From NCBI GenBank assembly GCA_035533075.1, contig DATLUO010000267.1:1-55302 (forward strand): a stretch of 55,302 nucleotides of DNA, read 5' to 3'. The notes below the pieces were generated by a model. It had not been told where the DNA came from, ran no database searches, and saw only the letters and a list, made by a program, of their open reading frames with translations. The translations under genes and the position numbers were made by a program. The DNA is from Pirellulales bacterium (GTDB lineage: Bacteria; Planctomycetota; Planctomycetia; Pirellulales; JAICIG01). Positions 1 to 9,792 of this stretch are shown piece after piece (position 1 is the first letter of the stretch; every line of letters starts with the position of its first letter).

Positions 1-1720
1 ACGGCAGGTGAGTAGGTAAAACTGCCGACGACGCTGGCAGTGGCGTCGAGCTGCGTGCCGCTCAGGGCCGTTCCGTATGTGATGGCGGCCGGCGTCGGCC
101 AGTTGATGGTGGGCGTGGCCTGGTTGACGGCGAGCATCACGCTGCCGGTGGCGGTGGCGTAATCGCTGGTGTCGGTCGGCGTGAACGTGACGGTCAGCGG
201 TTGCTGCCCCGCGCAGAGTACCGTGCCGGCGGTAGGTGAGTAGGTAAAACTGCCGGCGACGCTGGCAGTGGCGTCGAACTGCGTGCCGCTCAGGGCCGTG
301 CCGTAAGTGATGGCGGCCGGCGTCGGCCAGTTGATGGTTGGCGTGGCCTGATTGACGGCGAGCATCACGCTGCCGGTCGCCGTGGTGTAATCGCTGGTGT
401 CGGTCGGCGTGAACGTGACGCTCAGCGGTTGCTGCCCCGCGCTGAGTACCGTGCCGACGGCAGGTGAGTAGGTAAAACTGCCGACGACGCTGGCAGTGGC
501 GTCGAGCTGCGTGCCGCTCAGGGCCGTTCCGTAGGTGATGGCGGCCGGCGTCGGCCAGTTCAGGGTCGGTGTGGCCTGGTTGACGGCGAGCATCACGCTG
601 CCGGTGGCCGTGGTGTAATCGGTGCTGTCGGTCGGCGTGAAGGTGACGTCCAGGGGTTGCTGGCCCGCGCCGAGTACCGTGCCGGTGGCCGGTGAGTAGC
701 TAAAACTCCCGGCGACGTTGGCAGTGGCATCGAGTTGCGTACCGGTCAGGGCCGTGCCGTAGGTGATGGCGGCCGGCGTCGGCCAGTTCAGGGTCGGTGT
801 GGCCTGATTGACGGCGAGCATCACGCTGCCGGTGGCCGTGGTGTAGTCGGTGGTATCGGTCGGCGTGAAGGTGACGCTCAGCGGTTGCTGCCCCGCGCCG
901 AGTACCGTGCCGGAGGTAGGCGAGTAGGTAAGAGTGCCGGGGACGCTGGCGGTCGCGTCGAGTTGCGCGCCGCTCAGGGCCGTGCCGTAAGTGATGGCGG
1001 CCGGCGTGGCCCAGTTGATGGTGGGCGTGGCCTGGTTGACGACGAGCATCACGCTGCCGCTGGCCGTGGTGTAGTCGGAGGTGTCGGTCGGTGTGAAGGT
1101 GACGCTCAACGGTTGCTGCCCCGTGCCGAGTACCGTGCCGACGGTAGGTGAGTAGGTAAAACTGCCGGCGACGCTGGCAGTGGCGCCGAGTTGCGTGCCG
1201 CTCAGGGCCGTACCGTAGGTGATGGCGGCCGGCGTCGGCCAGTTGATGGTGGGCGTAGCCTGGTTGACGGCGAGCATCACGCTGCCGGTCGCCGTGGTGT
1301 AATCGGTGCTGTCGGTCGGCGTGAAGGTGACGTCCAGCGGTTGCTGGCCCGCGCTGAGTACCGTGCCGGCGGCCGGTGAGTAGGTAAAACTGCCCGCGAC
1401 GCTGGCAGTGGCGTCGAGCTGCGTGCCGCTCAGGGCCGTGCCGTAAGTGATGGCGGCCGGCGTCGGCCAGTTGATGGTGGGCGTGGCCTGGTTGACGGCC
1501 AGCATTACGCTGCCGGTGGCGGTGGTGTAGTCGGTGGTGTCGGTCGGCGTGAAGGTGACGCTCAGCGCCTGTTGGCCCGCGCCGAGTACCGTGCCGGCGG
1601 CCGGTGAGTAGCTAAAACTGCCGGGGACGTTGGCAGTGGCGTCGAGCTGCGTGCCGCTCAGGGCCGTCCCGTAGGTGATGGCGGCCGGCGTGGCCCAGTT
1701 GATGGTTGGCGTGGCCTGGT
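1..1720 (-). repeat. Tandem 228-bp coding repeat (76-residue Ig-like module)
   Basis: The motif AGGTGAGTAGGTAAAAC recurs in near-identical form at about 6, 234, 462, 690, 918, 1146, 1374 and 1602, a constant period of 228 bp, or exactly 76 codons. Each module encodes a segment of the type QATPTINWPTPAAITYGTAL followed by GTQLDATA and TDTTDYTTATGSV. About 7.5 copies are visible and the array continues past the left edge. Copies toward 1740-2000 are more diverged. Such uniform repeats suggest recent expansion or gene conversion. Confidence 0.92.
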
Positions 1721-4700
1721 TGACGTTGACGGTCACCGATCCTGTGGCGGTGGTGTAGTCGGCAGTGCCGGTCGGTGCGAAGGTGACGCTCTCGGTCTGA
1801 CCGTTGCCGGCGCCGAGCACCGTGCCCGCCGCGATGGTGTAGGCAAACGCGCCCGGAACGTTGGTCGGCTGTCCGCCGATCACAAAGCTGGCCGTGCCAT
1901 TGAGCTGGGAGTTATCGAGGGTCGTGCCGTAGGTGATGTTTACGGCCGCGACGGTTAGAGTGGGCGCCGCCGGCGTGATCTGGCCTGGACCGGTGGCCGT
2001 GGTTGGAAGCGAGTAGTTGCTCGCCAACGTTCCCGACGCCGCCGTAAAGTCGCCGGAGACCAGATTGACCGTGATGGTATTGGCGACGGGCACGTCGGCG
2101 CTGTTATAGCTGCCGGACGCGGCGGTCACCGTGAAGCTGTCGTTTCCCGCCAGGCCGGAGATCTGATAATCGGCCGAGGTCAACGTGGCGGCCGTGGTGC
2201 CGTCGTAGGTTTTCGTCGGATCGTTGATGATACTCACGCTCAGCGCGGCGGGAGCGACGGTGCCACTCACGCTCACGTCTTGTTCGGCTGCCCCGCTGCT
2301 GGTGTCGGTGATCGTGCCTTGCACGCTGCCGGCGTTGACTAGCGCCGTGACGCGAACGTCGATGACCGTGGCCGGCAGCGTTCCGCTGGTGGGAACCAGG
2401 GTCAGCGAGCCCGACCAGTTAACGCCGTCGGTCGACAGCTCGACGCCCGCCGGCGCGGTGACCACAACATTATCGGTAAGTTGTATGCCGTTGACGGTGT
2501 AGGTCGAGGCGGTGCCCGGCGTGCCGTAGGTGCTCGTGCCCAGGTTCAAAGAGGTCTGGCTGACGTAGAGCAAGGGCGCGCTGGTGTTGGTGAGGTTGTA
2601 GGTCAGGGGTGTCGAAACGCCGCTGGCCGATGCGGTCACGGTGTAGCTGCCGGCGACGCCGTTCGAGGCGCCGGGCATGCTGATCTGGCCCGTGGAATCG
2701 AGCACGACCGATGACGCGCTCAAGTCGGCCCCCGCGCCGTTGCCATTGGCGTTGACGGTGAAAGTGACCACGCCGCCCGCGACGGGCTCAGAGTAAAAGA
2801 GGGTGTCTGCCTTGGCGGTGACCACGGCCACGAGCGGCGCAAGCGGCTGGTTCAGTCCGACGGTTTGCTGGTCGCCCGACACGTAGGTCAGCGTAAAGCC
2901 CTGCGACTCGAACGCGCCGATGTCCGGCGTTCCGACGCGCGGCTTGCCGCGCATATCCGTCGAGGGAATGCCGGTGCCGGACGTGCCGCCGTCGATTGCT
3001 GGACTGCCGGGCAGGAGAGGCACGGATTCGATGTTACCGCCGTAGTAGCCGAGGGGGCCGAGCAGCGGATTGGCGACGTCCACCTGGTTGCCGGCGACGC
3101 CGTTTTGCAAACCGCCCGCTCCGCCGAAGCCGATCAGGTTGTACGTGCCCGTCACGTCTCCGGCGATGTCGGAAGGGTTGCTGGCCGCGGTGTTGAGGGC
3201 CACGATCGTGTTGGTGAGCGAAAGCGTGCCGGCGTCGCTGTCGAGACCGCCGCCGGTTTGCGCGGCGGTGTTGCCGGTGACGGTGACGTTGGTGAGCGAC
3301 GCGGTGCCGTCGTTGAACAAACCGCCGCCCGCCGTGGCGGAGTTGTCGGCGAGCGTTACGTTGACGAGCGTTGTCGTGGCGCCGGCGGCCGTGTAGACGC
3401 CGCCACCCTTGGTGGCCATATTGCCAACGAGTACGTCGTTGTCGAGTGTGAGCGTGCCACCCTCGTTGTCGATGGCGCCCCCGTTGGCGGCCGAACCGCC
3501 GGTCAAGATCAAGTTCTTGATGGTGACCGTTCCGCTCGTGATATCGAACACGCTCCCCTGGCCTTGGGCGTCGAGCGTTTCGGCGCCATTGGGGTCCGTC
3601 TCGCCCCCGATCGTCATACTGTGATTGACGACGAGCGGGCTATTGAGGTCGAACCAGCCGCCCTGGAAGGGAACGTTAATCGCCGGCGTGCCCGAGAGCG
3701 TGCCGGCGTAGGCGATCGCTTCGCGCAGCGTGTTCTGCAGGAAGAACGGATCGGAGTCGGCGGTGGTTGTGACGATCAAGCTTGCCGCGCGGATGGCGAA
3801 GACGGCGGGGGTGCTGTCGGCGTTGGTGTAATCTTGCGCGTCGCTGCCGTTCCAGTTGGCAGCCGTCCAGTGCGCGACGGCGGTGTAGGTTCCGGCGGCG
3901 CTCGGGGCGCCGGCCAGCGGCGTCTGGTCGCCGAGCTGCGCGGCGGTGGTGAAGCTGCCGCTGTAATACGTATACGTCAGGCTTCGGTCGCCGACCGCAT
4001 CGGTCAGCGTAACGCCGCCGGCCCCGGACACCGTCATGCCGTTCACGCCGTGTGCGGCGCCGTCGTAAATGCCGCCCGCCCCGGTGATGGTCACCGTGGG
4101 CGTCATGGTGGTGAGCGTAAGCGTGGCGGCGCTCGTGGTCGCCTGGCTGGAACCGTTGCTGAACACCGCTTCGAATAGGTCGCCGTTGAGGCTGAAGGGC
4201 ACGTCGTCGATCGTCAGCGTGGCGCTCATCACTCCCAGGGAGGCGCCGCCGGACGCGATGACCGCCGGCGTCGTGCTCGTGGCGCCGCTGAATTCGCTGT
4301 TGTCGCTGATAGCGGTGAAGGTCGTGCCGCCGTCGGTGCTGTACTTCCACTGCACGCTCGGATCGGGCGCGCCGTAAGCGCTGGCGGTAAAGGTCGCCTG
4401 CCCCCCTCCGCTCACGGTTTCGTCACTCGGCTGCGCCGTGATGGCCACCGCCTGCTGATTGACCGTGAAGCTCTGCTCGGCGGCAAAGGGCGACGTGTGA
4501 TATGAATTGTCGATGGCCTCGACGCTCCAGTAATAGGTCAGGCCCGGCGTCAGCCCCTGCAGCGTATAACTGAGCGTGCGCAGCACCGTGCTGTCGGCGT
4601 TGACGTAGACGGGCGAGACGACGTCGTCGTCGCCGGGCGTCGTGCCGACGCGGAGCTTATAGACGAGCGCCTTGGCCGGCGTGGTGCCGCTTTGGGCCGG

Positions 4701-7700
4701 TGGTTGCCAGGAGAACGTGACCGACGTTCCGTTGACCTGCGACTGTAGGCTGGTCGGCACCGTGGGCGGCACATCGGCCGGCACAATGTTGGGGACGCCG
4801 AACACGCCCACGTCAGACTGCACGTTGGCAAGCGCGACACCCAGCCTGCCGTTGCCGAGATAGTCGCCGAACGCAGCCGACGACAGGCTCGGTGGCACAT
4901 AGTAATAATTGAGTGTGCTTCCGCCGATTTCTGGCTGGAAAAAATCGGCGCCCGCCTGGCTGAACGTTCCGTCGCCGTTATTGCTGTACATTGTCGAGAA
5001 ATCTGAATCGATCGAGACGAGCAGGTCGAGGTTGCCGTTGCCGTACACGTCGGCCCACGATCCGCTGTCGCCGCCGGCCAGTTGCTGGCTGATCGTGAAC
5101 GTTCCATTACCGTTATTGTGCCAAAGTTGGCCGCTGCTGCGGGTGTTGAGATAGAGGTCGACGTGGCCGTCGTTGTCGTAGTCGCCCCAGGCCACGGAGA
5201 ACGCGCCTTCGCCCGACGCGCCGGGCAGGGCCTTGCTGGTCACATTGGTGAACGTGCCATCGCCGTTGTTCTGCCACAGCTCGGTGAAGTTTTCCGGGAC
5301 GAAGCTCTGCCCGTCCAGGTCGGTGCCGCTATAAGGGTTGTTGTCCCAGACCTCGCCGCTGCCGCTGATGAGCAGATCGAGCAAGCCATCGTTGTTGTAG
5401 TCGACAAACGAGACGCTGCCCGACATGAGGCCCGGAACGCCGACCGCGCCGGCGAAATCGCTCGCGAGGAGATGCTGGGCCTCGTCGTATTCGACAGTGC
5501 GCGTTGCCGACGTTCCGGGCAATAAAGCACCAACCGCCGCCTCGTATTGGGCCAGGTTGCCGTTGGGAGCAAAAAAGCCGCTCGGCAGCAGATCGGCGTT
5601 GAAGCCTCCTGACCAAGGATTGTTGGCCGTGGGGGGCAGGAAAGCGCTGGCGGTGACGTCGGTGAAGGTGCCGTTGGCATTCTGTTCCCACAACTGCGTG
5701 ATCTCCGTCGCTCCGTCCTGTGCTGAGGAATCGGAGCCGGCCATGGCCCCCGCATAACCGACCCCGGTAATGAGCAGATCGAGCCGGCCGTCATTGTTGA
5801 AGTCGCCCCAGGCCGCCGAACCGCTCACGAGCTGGGCCAGGGCCTGGCCATTGTCGGGGAAAAGCTGCGCGGTCACGTTCGTAAACGGCTTGCGCGGGCC
5901 GTTGTTTCGCCACAGCTCGGTGACCGGGTTGCCGGACGCGTCGGCGCCGCTGATGAGCAGGTCGGGCAGACCGTCGTTGTTGTAGTCTCCCCAGGCGAAG
6001 GCCGAGGACGACAACCCCCCGCCGACTCCCTGTCCCCCCGGCAGGCCGCCCGGGAATAGTTGCGCCGTGACGTTGGTGAACGTTCCATCGCCGTTGTTCT
6101 GCCAAACCGCGGTCCCGTCGTTGCCGACAAACAGGTCGAGCTTGCCGTCGCCGTTGACATCCAACCATTGCAAAGTGGGGCCGGCTAGAGCACCGCCGCC
6201 GATGCCGGTGCTCGTGCGCTGAAGGAATGGCAGGTCCCAGTGATATTGAACTTGAACAAGTCCGGCCGCGCTGACCCCGTTGACCGGGGTCAAAGAGGCC
6301 GTTAGAAACTGCCCGCCGGCCAAATGTATCCACTCCTCGATTGAGAACTCATCGGGGGCGCCATAGCTGTAGCTGCCGCCGTAGCTTAGGTCTTGCTGCG
6401 GGCGCAACACCAGGTTGTTGTCGGGCACGGTCGGAGTGCCGTCGCTGAGCTCCTCGGGCAGCCAGGTGATGCCCCCGCTGACAAGGAAGTTGAAAGTCAA
6501 CGACGCCACATGCGCTGTGGCATTGTCGCTGTAACCGGTGGCGGGATCATAATAAAGTGGAAGTCGAAGGGCGGCAAGCACTCCGGCTTCAGTCGTATCC
6601 AAGCTATATATAGGGAGCGCTTGGTAGGGAATTATGAATCCGTTATCGTAGGAGGATTCGATCCCGACGCCGTTGTTCGCCCATAACTGAACAGTCGGCC
6701 CGCCGGGGCCCTCTCCGGTCAGCAGCAAATCGGCGCGAGCGTTCAGGCCGCGATCGCCTTCGGCGTCGCCCACGGCGAAGGCGGCGGACGAAACGTCGGC
6801 GCTGGCACGGCCGAAGGCCACGGCGGTGGCGTTACTGAAAGTGCCGGTGAACGGGTTGTTGAACCACAACTGCGTAATGGGGGCGTTATTGTTCGTGGCG
6901 TCTTCTCCGCCGATCACGAAGCTGTCGAACCGCGTGGCGTCGAAGTCGCCCCAGGCCACCGTTGGATCGGCGATTTCGAGATCGCTCAGCCCAGGCGCCG
7001 CCGTGTCGGTGATGTCTTGCCAACTGTCCACGGCGCCGTAGCTGCCGGCAGACAACTCCCCTTTGAAGAGACGCGTCTCCCATTGGCCCGCGGCGTTTTG
7101 TCCCGAGATCAGCAGCGTGGGCTGGCTGTCGGAGAACGCATAGTAAGTGAAGGCCGCCGACGAATAGCCAAGCTGCGGCAGGGTGGCCGCGGCGGTGGTG
7201 TCGAGGTGGAAGGTGCCGTCGGCGTTGTTCCGCCAGACCTGGGTGACGGGCGTGCCGTCGGCCTCGTTGCCGGTGAGCACGAAACCGAAGTAGCCGTTGT
7301 CGTCGAGATCGGCCCACGACGCCGAGCCGTGATCGACCTGCGCGATGCCCGCGGGGAAGGCGGCCTGGGTATCGTTGTAAAAGCCGCCCCGCCCGTCGTT
7401 CAACCAGAGCTGGGTGACGGGCGCGCCGTCGGTCTGGCCTAAATCGGCGGTCTGGCCGGAGAGCAGAATATCTCGCCGCCCGTCGCTGTTGATCATGCCC
7501 CAGGTTACGGAGGAGTAACCGACGCCGGGGACGTCGGGCATGGCGATCTGCGTGACGTCGTCGAAGGCGCCGGGATTGCTCGCGCCTTCGTTGTGCAGCA
7601 GGTAGGTGTGCGGCGCGCCCGAGGCGTCGAATCCGGTGATCACCAGGTCGAGATAACCGTCGTTGTCGTAGTCGCCGAAGGCGACGGAGCCGTCATAGAG

Positions 7701-9215
7701 GCCGACCACCGACGCCGGCAGCGACGGACGTTGTTGAGTTGTGCCGGTTGTTGCTATGGGAGCTTGCTGGAAGATGTCGTTCCCTTGGTTGATCCAAAGC
7801 TCGGTAATGGGCGTGCCGTTGGCGTCCTTGCCAGTGACGATTACGTCGAGCTTGCCGTCGTTGTTGACGTCGCCGAAGGCCATGGCGCCGTCGGTGACGG
7901 CCGGCAGGCCGGTTTGAGCGCTGGTGTGCAACGTCATGGCATACATGGCGTTCTTCTGCGGATCGGTGCCCTGATAGGCGCCGATGTCGGTAACGCCGTC
8001 GAGCCGCGGATTTCCGCGTTGGTCCGTTTTGGGCAGCGAGAACGGCGCTGGCGGTGAAACGTCGCCAGCACCGATGGCGGGGCTTCCGGCGAGAAGCGCC
8101 ATCGTCTGGGTCGGTCCGCCGTTATCGGCCAATGGTCCAAGACCGATGGCGCTGCTGCTGTCGGTGCCCAAAACAATGGTAGGGACGGGGCCGCTAGTCG
8201 TGAATCCGCTTGCGTCGCCCACGACGCCGATCAAGTCGGCGTCGGTCGCGGCATAGGCGCCGGCCACGTCTGGGTCGCTGCCGGTGGCCGCGTTGCCGGC
8301 GAGGATGGTATTGGCGACGTTCGCGGTGGCGCCCGACAAATTGTCGATGCCGCCGCCCTGCGTAGCCGGGTTGCCCGACAACGTGCTATAGGTGACCGTC
8401 GTTGTGCCGGCGTTGTAGATAGCGCCCCCCAAGCTGCCGGAGTTTCCAGTAAACGTGCTGTCGATCACCGATAGCGAGCCGCCGGTATTGTCAAAGATGC
8501 CGCCCGCGTCGCCCGTGGCCGAATTGCCCACAATGGTACTGGCGGTGACGGCGGCCGCGGCGCCGGAATCGTTATCAATGCCGCCGCCGTGCTCGGTGGC
8601 GGAATTGTTGGAGACGGTGCTATCGGTCAGTGTCAGCGTAGCGCCGGACTCATTGAATATGCCGCCGCCCGCGGCCGCCGAGTTCCCCGAAATCGTCGTG
8701 GTGGTCACGGCCAGGCTGCCATAATTGTCGATTCCGCCGCCGAGGTCGGCCGGGTAGCCGCCTTGGGCGTCGCCTCCAGTGACGGTCAGATCCGACACGG
8801 AAATGTCGACCGGATTGTTGTTGGCGTCCGTGGCCTCGATCTGAAACACGCGAGCGCCGCCGCTGGTGGTTTGGTCGATGGTTAGCGAACTGGCGCCGAG
8901 GCCTTGAATAGTCAGGTCCTTATTGATCTCAATTTGGCCTTGCGTGAGGTCGATCTGCGTGATGCCGGAATCGAACTGGATGGTGTCGCCCGAGGCGGCG
9001 GCGGCGATGACGGAGCGGAGCGTGCCGGCGCCGCCGTCGTCCAGATTGCTGGTCACCATATCGACGGCCAGCAAGCGGCGTTCTTCCAGCGGCTCGATGC
9101 GCAACCCTCGACGGACATCCACCCAAGAATCGCGCGCGAGCGCGCTTTTGGCGAACAGTGACGAACGGCGGTGCTGACGCGCCTTACGCTTACGATCCGA
9201 ACGGTGGAGTGACAT
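1..9215 (-). CDS. Giant planctomycete surface protein (LEPR signature, beta-helix, FG-GAP, Fn3, Ig-like repeats), 3' end outside window
   Basis: One reading frame stays open from the ATG at 9215 to the window edge, giving at least 3071 residues. GAAAGG lies about 9 nt upstream of the ATG. Residues 40-50 read IEPLEERRLLA, the N-terminal signature of many giant planctomycete cell-surface proteins. In order I read: beta-helix repeats of the GGGIxNxxG/NSTxSGNSA type (about 60-420); many FG-GAP/VCBS-like calcium-loop repeats such as DVNGDGKLDLFV and DYNNDGLPDLLISG (about 420-1480); an Fn3-like domain (about 1485-1570); an Ig-like region; a second beta-helix (about 1820-2100); a YDG/MBG-like stretch with KTYDGTTAATL (about 2310); then near-identical 76-residue Ig-like modules from about 2500. 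It is presumably exported and adhesive (inference). The open frames on the other strand and in other frames here are shadows. Confidence 0.93.
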   Translation of the reverse strand, partial: MSLHRSDRKRKARQHRRSSLFAKSALARDSWVDVRRGLRIEPLEERRLLAVDMVTSNLDDGGAGTLRSVIAAAASGDTIQFDSGITQIDLTQGQIEINKDLTIQGLGASSLTIDQTTSGGARVFQIEATDANNNPVDISVSDLTVTGGDAQGGYPADLGGGIDNYGSLAVTTTTISGNSAAAGGGIFNESGATLTLTDSTVSNNSATEHGGGIDNDSGAAAAVTASTIVGNSATGDAGGIFDNTGGSLSVIDSTFTGNSGSLGGAIYNAGTTTVTYSTLSGNPATQGGGIDNLSGATANVANTILAGNAATGSDPDVAGAYAATDADLIGVVGDASGFTTSGPVPTIVLGTDSSSAIGLGPLADNGGPTQTMALLAGSPAIGAGDVSPPAPFSLPKTDQRGNPRLDGVTDIGAYQGTDPQKNAMYAMTLHTSAQTGLPAVTDGAMAFGDVNNDGKLDVIVTGKDANGTPITELWINQGNDIFQQAPIATTGTTQQRPSLPASVVGLYDGSVAFGDYDNDGYLDLVITGFDASGAPHTYLLHNEGASNPGAFDDVTQIAMPDVPGVGYSSVTWGMINSDGRRDILLSGQTADLGQTDGAPVTQLWLNDGRGGFYNDTQAAFPAGIAQVDHGSASWADLDDNGYFGFVLTGNEADGTPVTQVWRNNADGTFHLDTTAAATLPQLGYSSAAFTYYAFSDSQPTLLISGQNAAGQWETRLFKGELSAGSYGAVDSWQDITDTAAPGLSDLEIADPTVAWGDFDATRFDSFVIGGEDATNNNAPITQLWFNNPFTGTFSNATAVAFGRASADVSSAAFAVGDAEGDRGLNARADLLLTGEGPGGPTVQLWANNGVGIESSYDNGFIIPYQALPIYSLDTTEAGVLAALRLPLYYDPATGYSDNATAHVASLTFNFLVSGGITWLPEELSDGTPTVPDNNLVLRPQQDLSYGGSYSYGAPDEFSIEEWIHLAGGQFLTASLTPVNGVSAAGLVQVQYHWDLPFLQRTSTGIGGGALAGPTLQWLDVNGDGKLDLFVGNDGTAVWQNNGDGTFTNVTAQLFPGGLPGGQGVGGGLSSSAFAWGDYNNDGLPDLLISGADASGNPVTELWRNNGPRKPFTNVTAQLFPDNGQALAQLVSGSAAWGDFNNDGRLDLLITGVGYAGAMAGSDSSAQDGATEITQLWEQNANGTFTDVTASAFLPPTANNPWSGGFNADLLPSGFFAPNGNLAQYEAAVGALLPGTSATRTVEYDEAQHLLASDFAGAVGVPGLMSGSVSFVDYNNDGLLDLLISGSGEVWDNNPYSGTDLDGQSFVPENFTELWQNNGDGTFTNVTSKALPGASGEGAFSVAWGDYDNDGHVDLYLNTRSSGQLWHNNGNGTFTISQQLAGGDSGSWADVYGNGNLDLLVSIDSDFSTMYSNNGDGTFSQAGADFFQPEIGGSTLNYYYVPPSLSSAAFGDYLGNGRLGVALANVQSDVGVFGVPNIVPADVPPTVPTSLQSQVNGTSVTFSWQPPAQSGTTPAKALVYKLRVGTTPGDDDVVSPVYVNADSTVLRTLSYTLQGLTPGLTYYWSVEAIDNSYHTSPFAAEQSFTVNQQAVAITAQPSDETVSGGGQATFTASAYGAPDPSVQWKYSTDGGTTFTAISDNSEFSGATSTTPAVIASGGASLGVMSATLTIDDVPFSLNGDLFEAVFSNGSSQATTSAATLTLTTMTPTVTITGAGGIYDGAAHGVNGMTVSGAGGVTLTDAVGDRSLTYTYYSGSFTTAAQLGDQTPLAGAPSAAGTYTAVAHWTAANWNGSDAQDYTNADSTPAVFAIRAASLIVTTTADSDPFFLQNTLREAIAYAGTLSGTPAINVPFQGGWFDLNSPLVVNHSMTIGGETDPNGAETLDAQGQGSVFDITSGTVTIKNLILTGGSAANGGAIDNEGGTLTLDNDVLVGNMATKGGGVYTAAGATTTLVNVTLADNSATAGGGLFNDGTASLTNVTVTGNTAAQTGGGLDSDAGTLSLTNTIVALNTAASNPSDIAGDVTGTYNLIGFGGAGGLQNGVAGNQVDVANPLLGPLGYYGGNIESVPLLPGSPAIDGGTSGTGIPSTDMRGKPRVGTPDIGAFESQGFTLTYVSGDQQTVGLNQPLAPLVAVVTAKADTLFYSEPVAGGVVTFTVNANGNGAGADLSASSVVLDSTGQISMPGASNGVAGSYTVTASASGVSTPLTYNLTNTSAPLLYVSQTSLNLGTSTYGTPGTASTYTVNGIQLTDNVVVTAPAGVELSTDGVNWSGSLTLVPTSGTLPATVIDVRVTALVNAGSVQGTITDTSSGAAEQDVSVSGTVAPAALSVSIINDPTKTYDGTTAATLTSADYQISGLAGNDSFTVTAASGSYNSADVPVANTITVNLVSGDFTAASGTLASNYSLPTTATGPGQITPAAPTLTVAAVNITYGTTLDNSQLNGTASFVIGGQPTNVPGAFAYTIAAGTVLGAGNGQTESVTFAPTGTADYTTATGSVTVNVNQATPTINWATPAAITYGTALSGTQLDATANVPGSFSYSPAAGTVLGAGQQALSVTFTPTDTTDYTTATGSVMLAVNQATPTINWPTPAAITYGTALSGTQLDATASVAGSFTYSPAAGTVLSAGQQPLDVTFTPTDSTDYTTATGSVMLAVNQATPTINWPTPAAITYGTALSGTQLGATASVAGSFTYSPTVGTVLGTGQQPLSVTFTPTDTSDYTTASGSVMLVVNQATPTINWATPAAITYGTALSGAQLDATASVPGTLTYSPTSGTVLGAGQQPLSVTFTPTDTTDYTTATGSVMLAVNQATPTLNWPTPAAITYGTALTGTQLDATANVAGSFSYSPATGTVLGAGQQPLDVTFTPTDSTDYTTATGSVMLAVNQATPTLNWPTPAAITYGTALSGTQLDATASVVGSFTYSPAVGTVLSAGQQPLSVTFTPTDTSDYTTATGSVMLAVNQATPTINWPTPAAITYGTALSGTQFDATASVAGSFTYSPTAGTVLCAGQQPLTVTFTPTDTSDYATATGSVMLAVNQATPTINWPTPAAITYGTALSGTQLDATASVVGSFTYSPA

Positions 9216-9322
9216 GGTGCTGACCTTTCGAAATGGGGTCTGGGACGTCGGCGGCGAGGTGCTCTCTGTCGTATCTTCCGCAGGTCACTCCGGCAATTTC
9301 CGGGAGTTTCCAGGGGCGGGCA

Positions 9323-9442
9323 TCATTGGCCGTAGGAATCGGGCGAGAGGCCGAGTAGCTCGATGATCTGCCGCTGCACGGGCGTCAGTTCCGTCACCAG
9401 CACTTGCGGCTCGCCGTCGCCAATCTGCAGGACGTGCCGCAT
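9323..9442 (-). CDS. Possible 39-residue small protein, unknown function
   Basis: A short frame with an ATG at 9442 (in-frame TAA two codons upstream) and a TGA at 9323. It encodes MRHVLQIGDGEPQVLVTEL and continues TPVQRQIIELLGLSPDSYGQ. The composition is protein-like, with an amphipathic LTPVQRQIIELLG helix, unlike the shadows around it. It could be a genuine small gene or a relic of a longer one. I recognise no family. It sits between the divergent giant surface gene and hisD. Confidence 0.3.
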   Translation of the reverse strand: MRHVLQIGDGEPQVLVTELTPVQRQIIELLGLSPDSYGQ

Positions 9443-9547
9443 GATTTACAGGTACAGTTTCGCGAAGATGTCCATCACCCCTGGAAGCATCCGGCGCGAT
9501 TTTTTTCAAAGCGGCGGCGCCATCATTGGAACCACGAAGGGAACAAA

Positions 9548-9591
9548 GAGCACGAAGAACGGGCGGCAATGCCTTTGTGCTCTTCGTGCTC
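9548..9591. repeat. Hairpin (inverted repeat) in the gap before hisD
   Basis: GAGCACGAAGA at 9548-9558 is the reverse complement of TCTTCGTGCTC at 9581-9591, leaving a 22-nt loop. It lies in the gap between the giant gene and hisD. Apart from the short frame at 9323-9442, I see nothing else in 9216-9792. Confidence 0.7.
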
Positions 9592-9792
9592 GGGAGCGCA
9601 AGTTTTGATGTGGCGCTTATTGACCCCATCCGCCTTGCGTCTCGGCGCGCCGGGAGTGAATAAGATGGTGAGCTAGCTAAGCAGCGGTTCGAAAACCGTC
9701 CAGCAAACCGCGTTCGCCCCGTTCTCCCGCTGTCATGCGCCGTGTCAGCCGTTAAAATAAACGCTCGCCGTCAGAACCGACGTTTTCGTTTC

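Noticed and set aside
2865-4178. A 437-residue rightward frame and many shorter ones across 700-9200
   Set aside because: They are antisense to the giant surface gene, Arg/Gly/Ala-biased, without motifs; the leftward frame is continuous over 9 kb and shows clear domain repeats.
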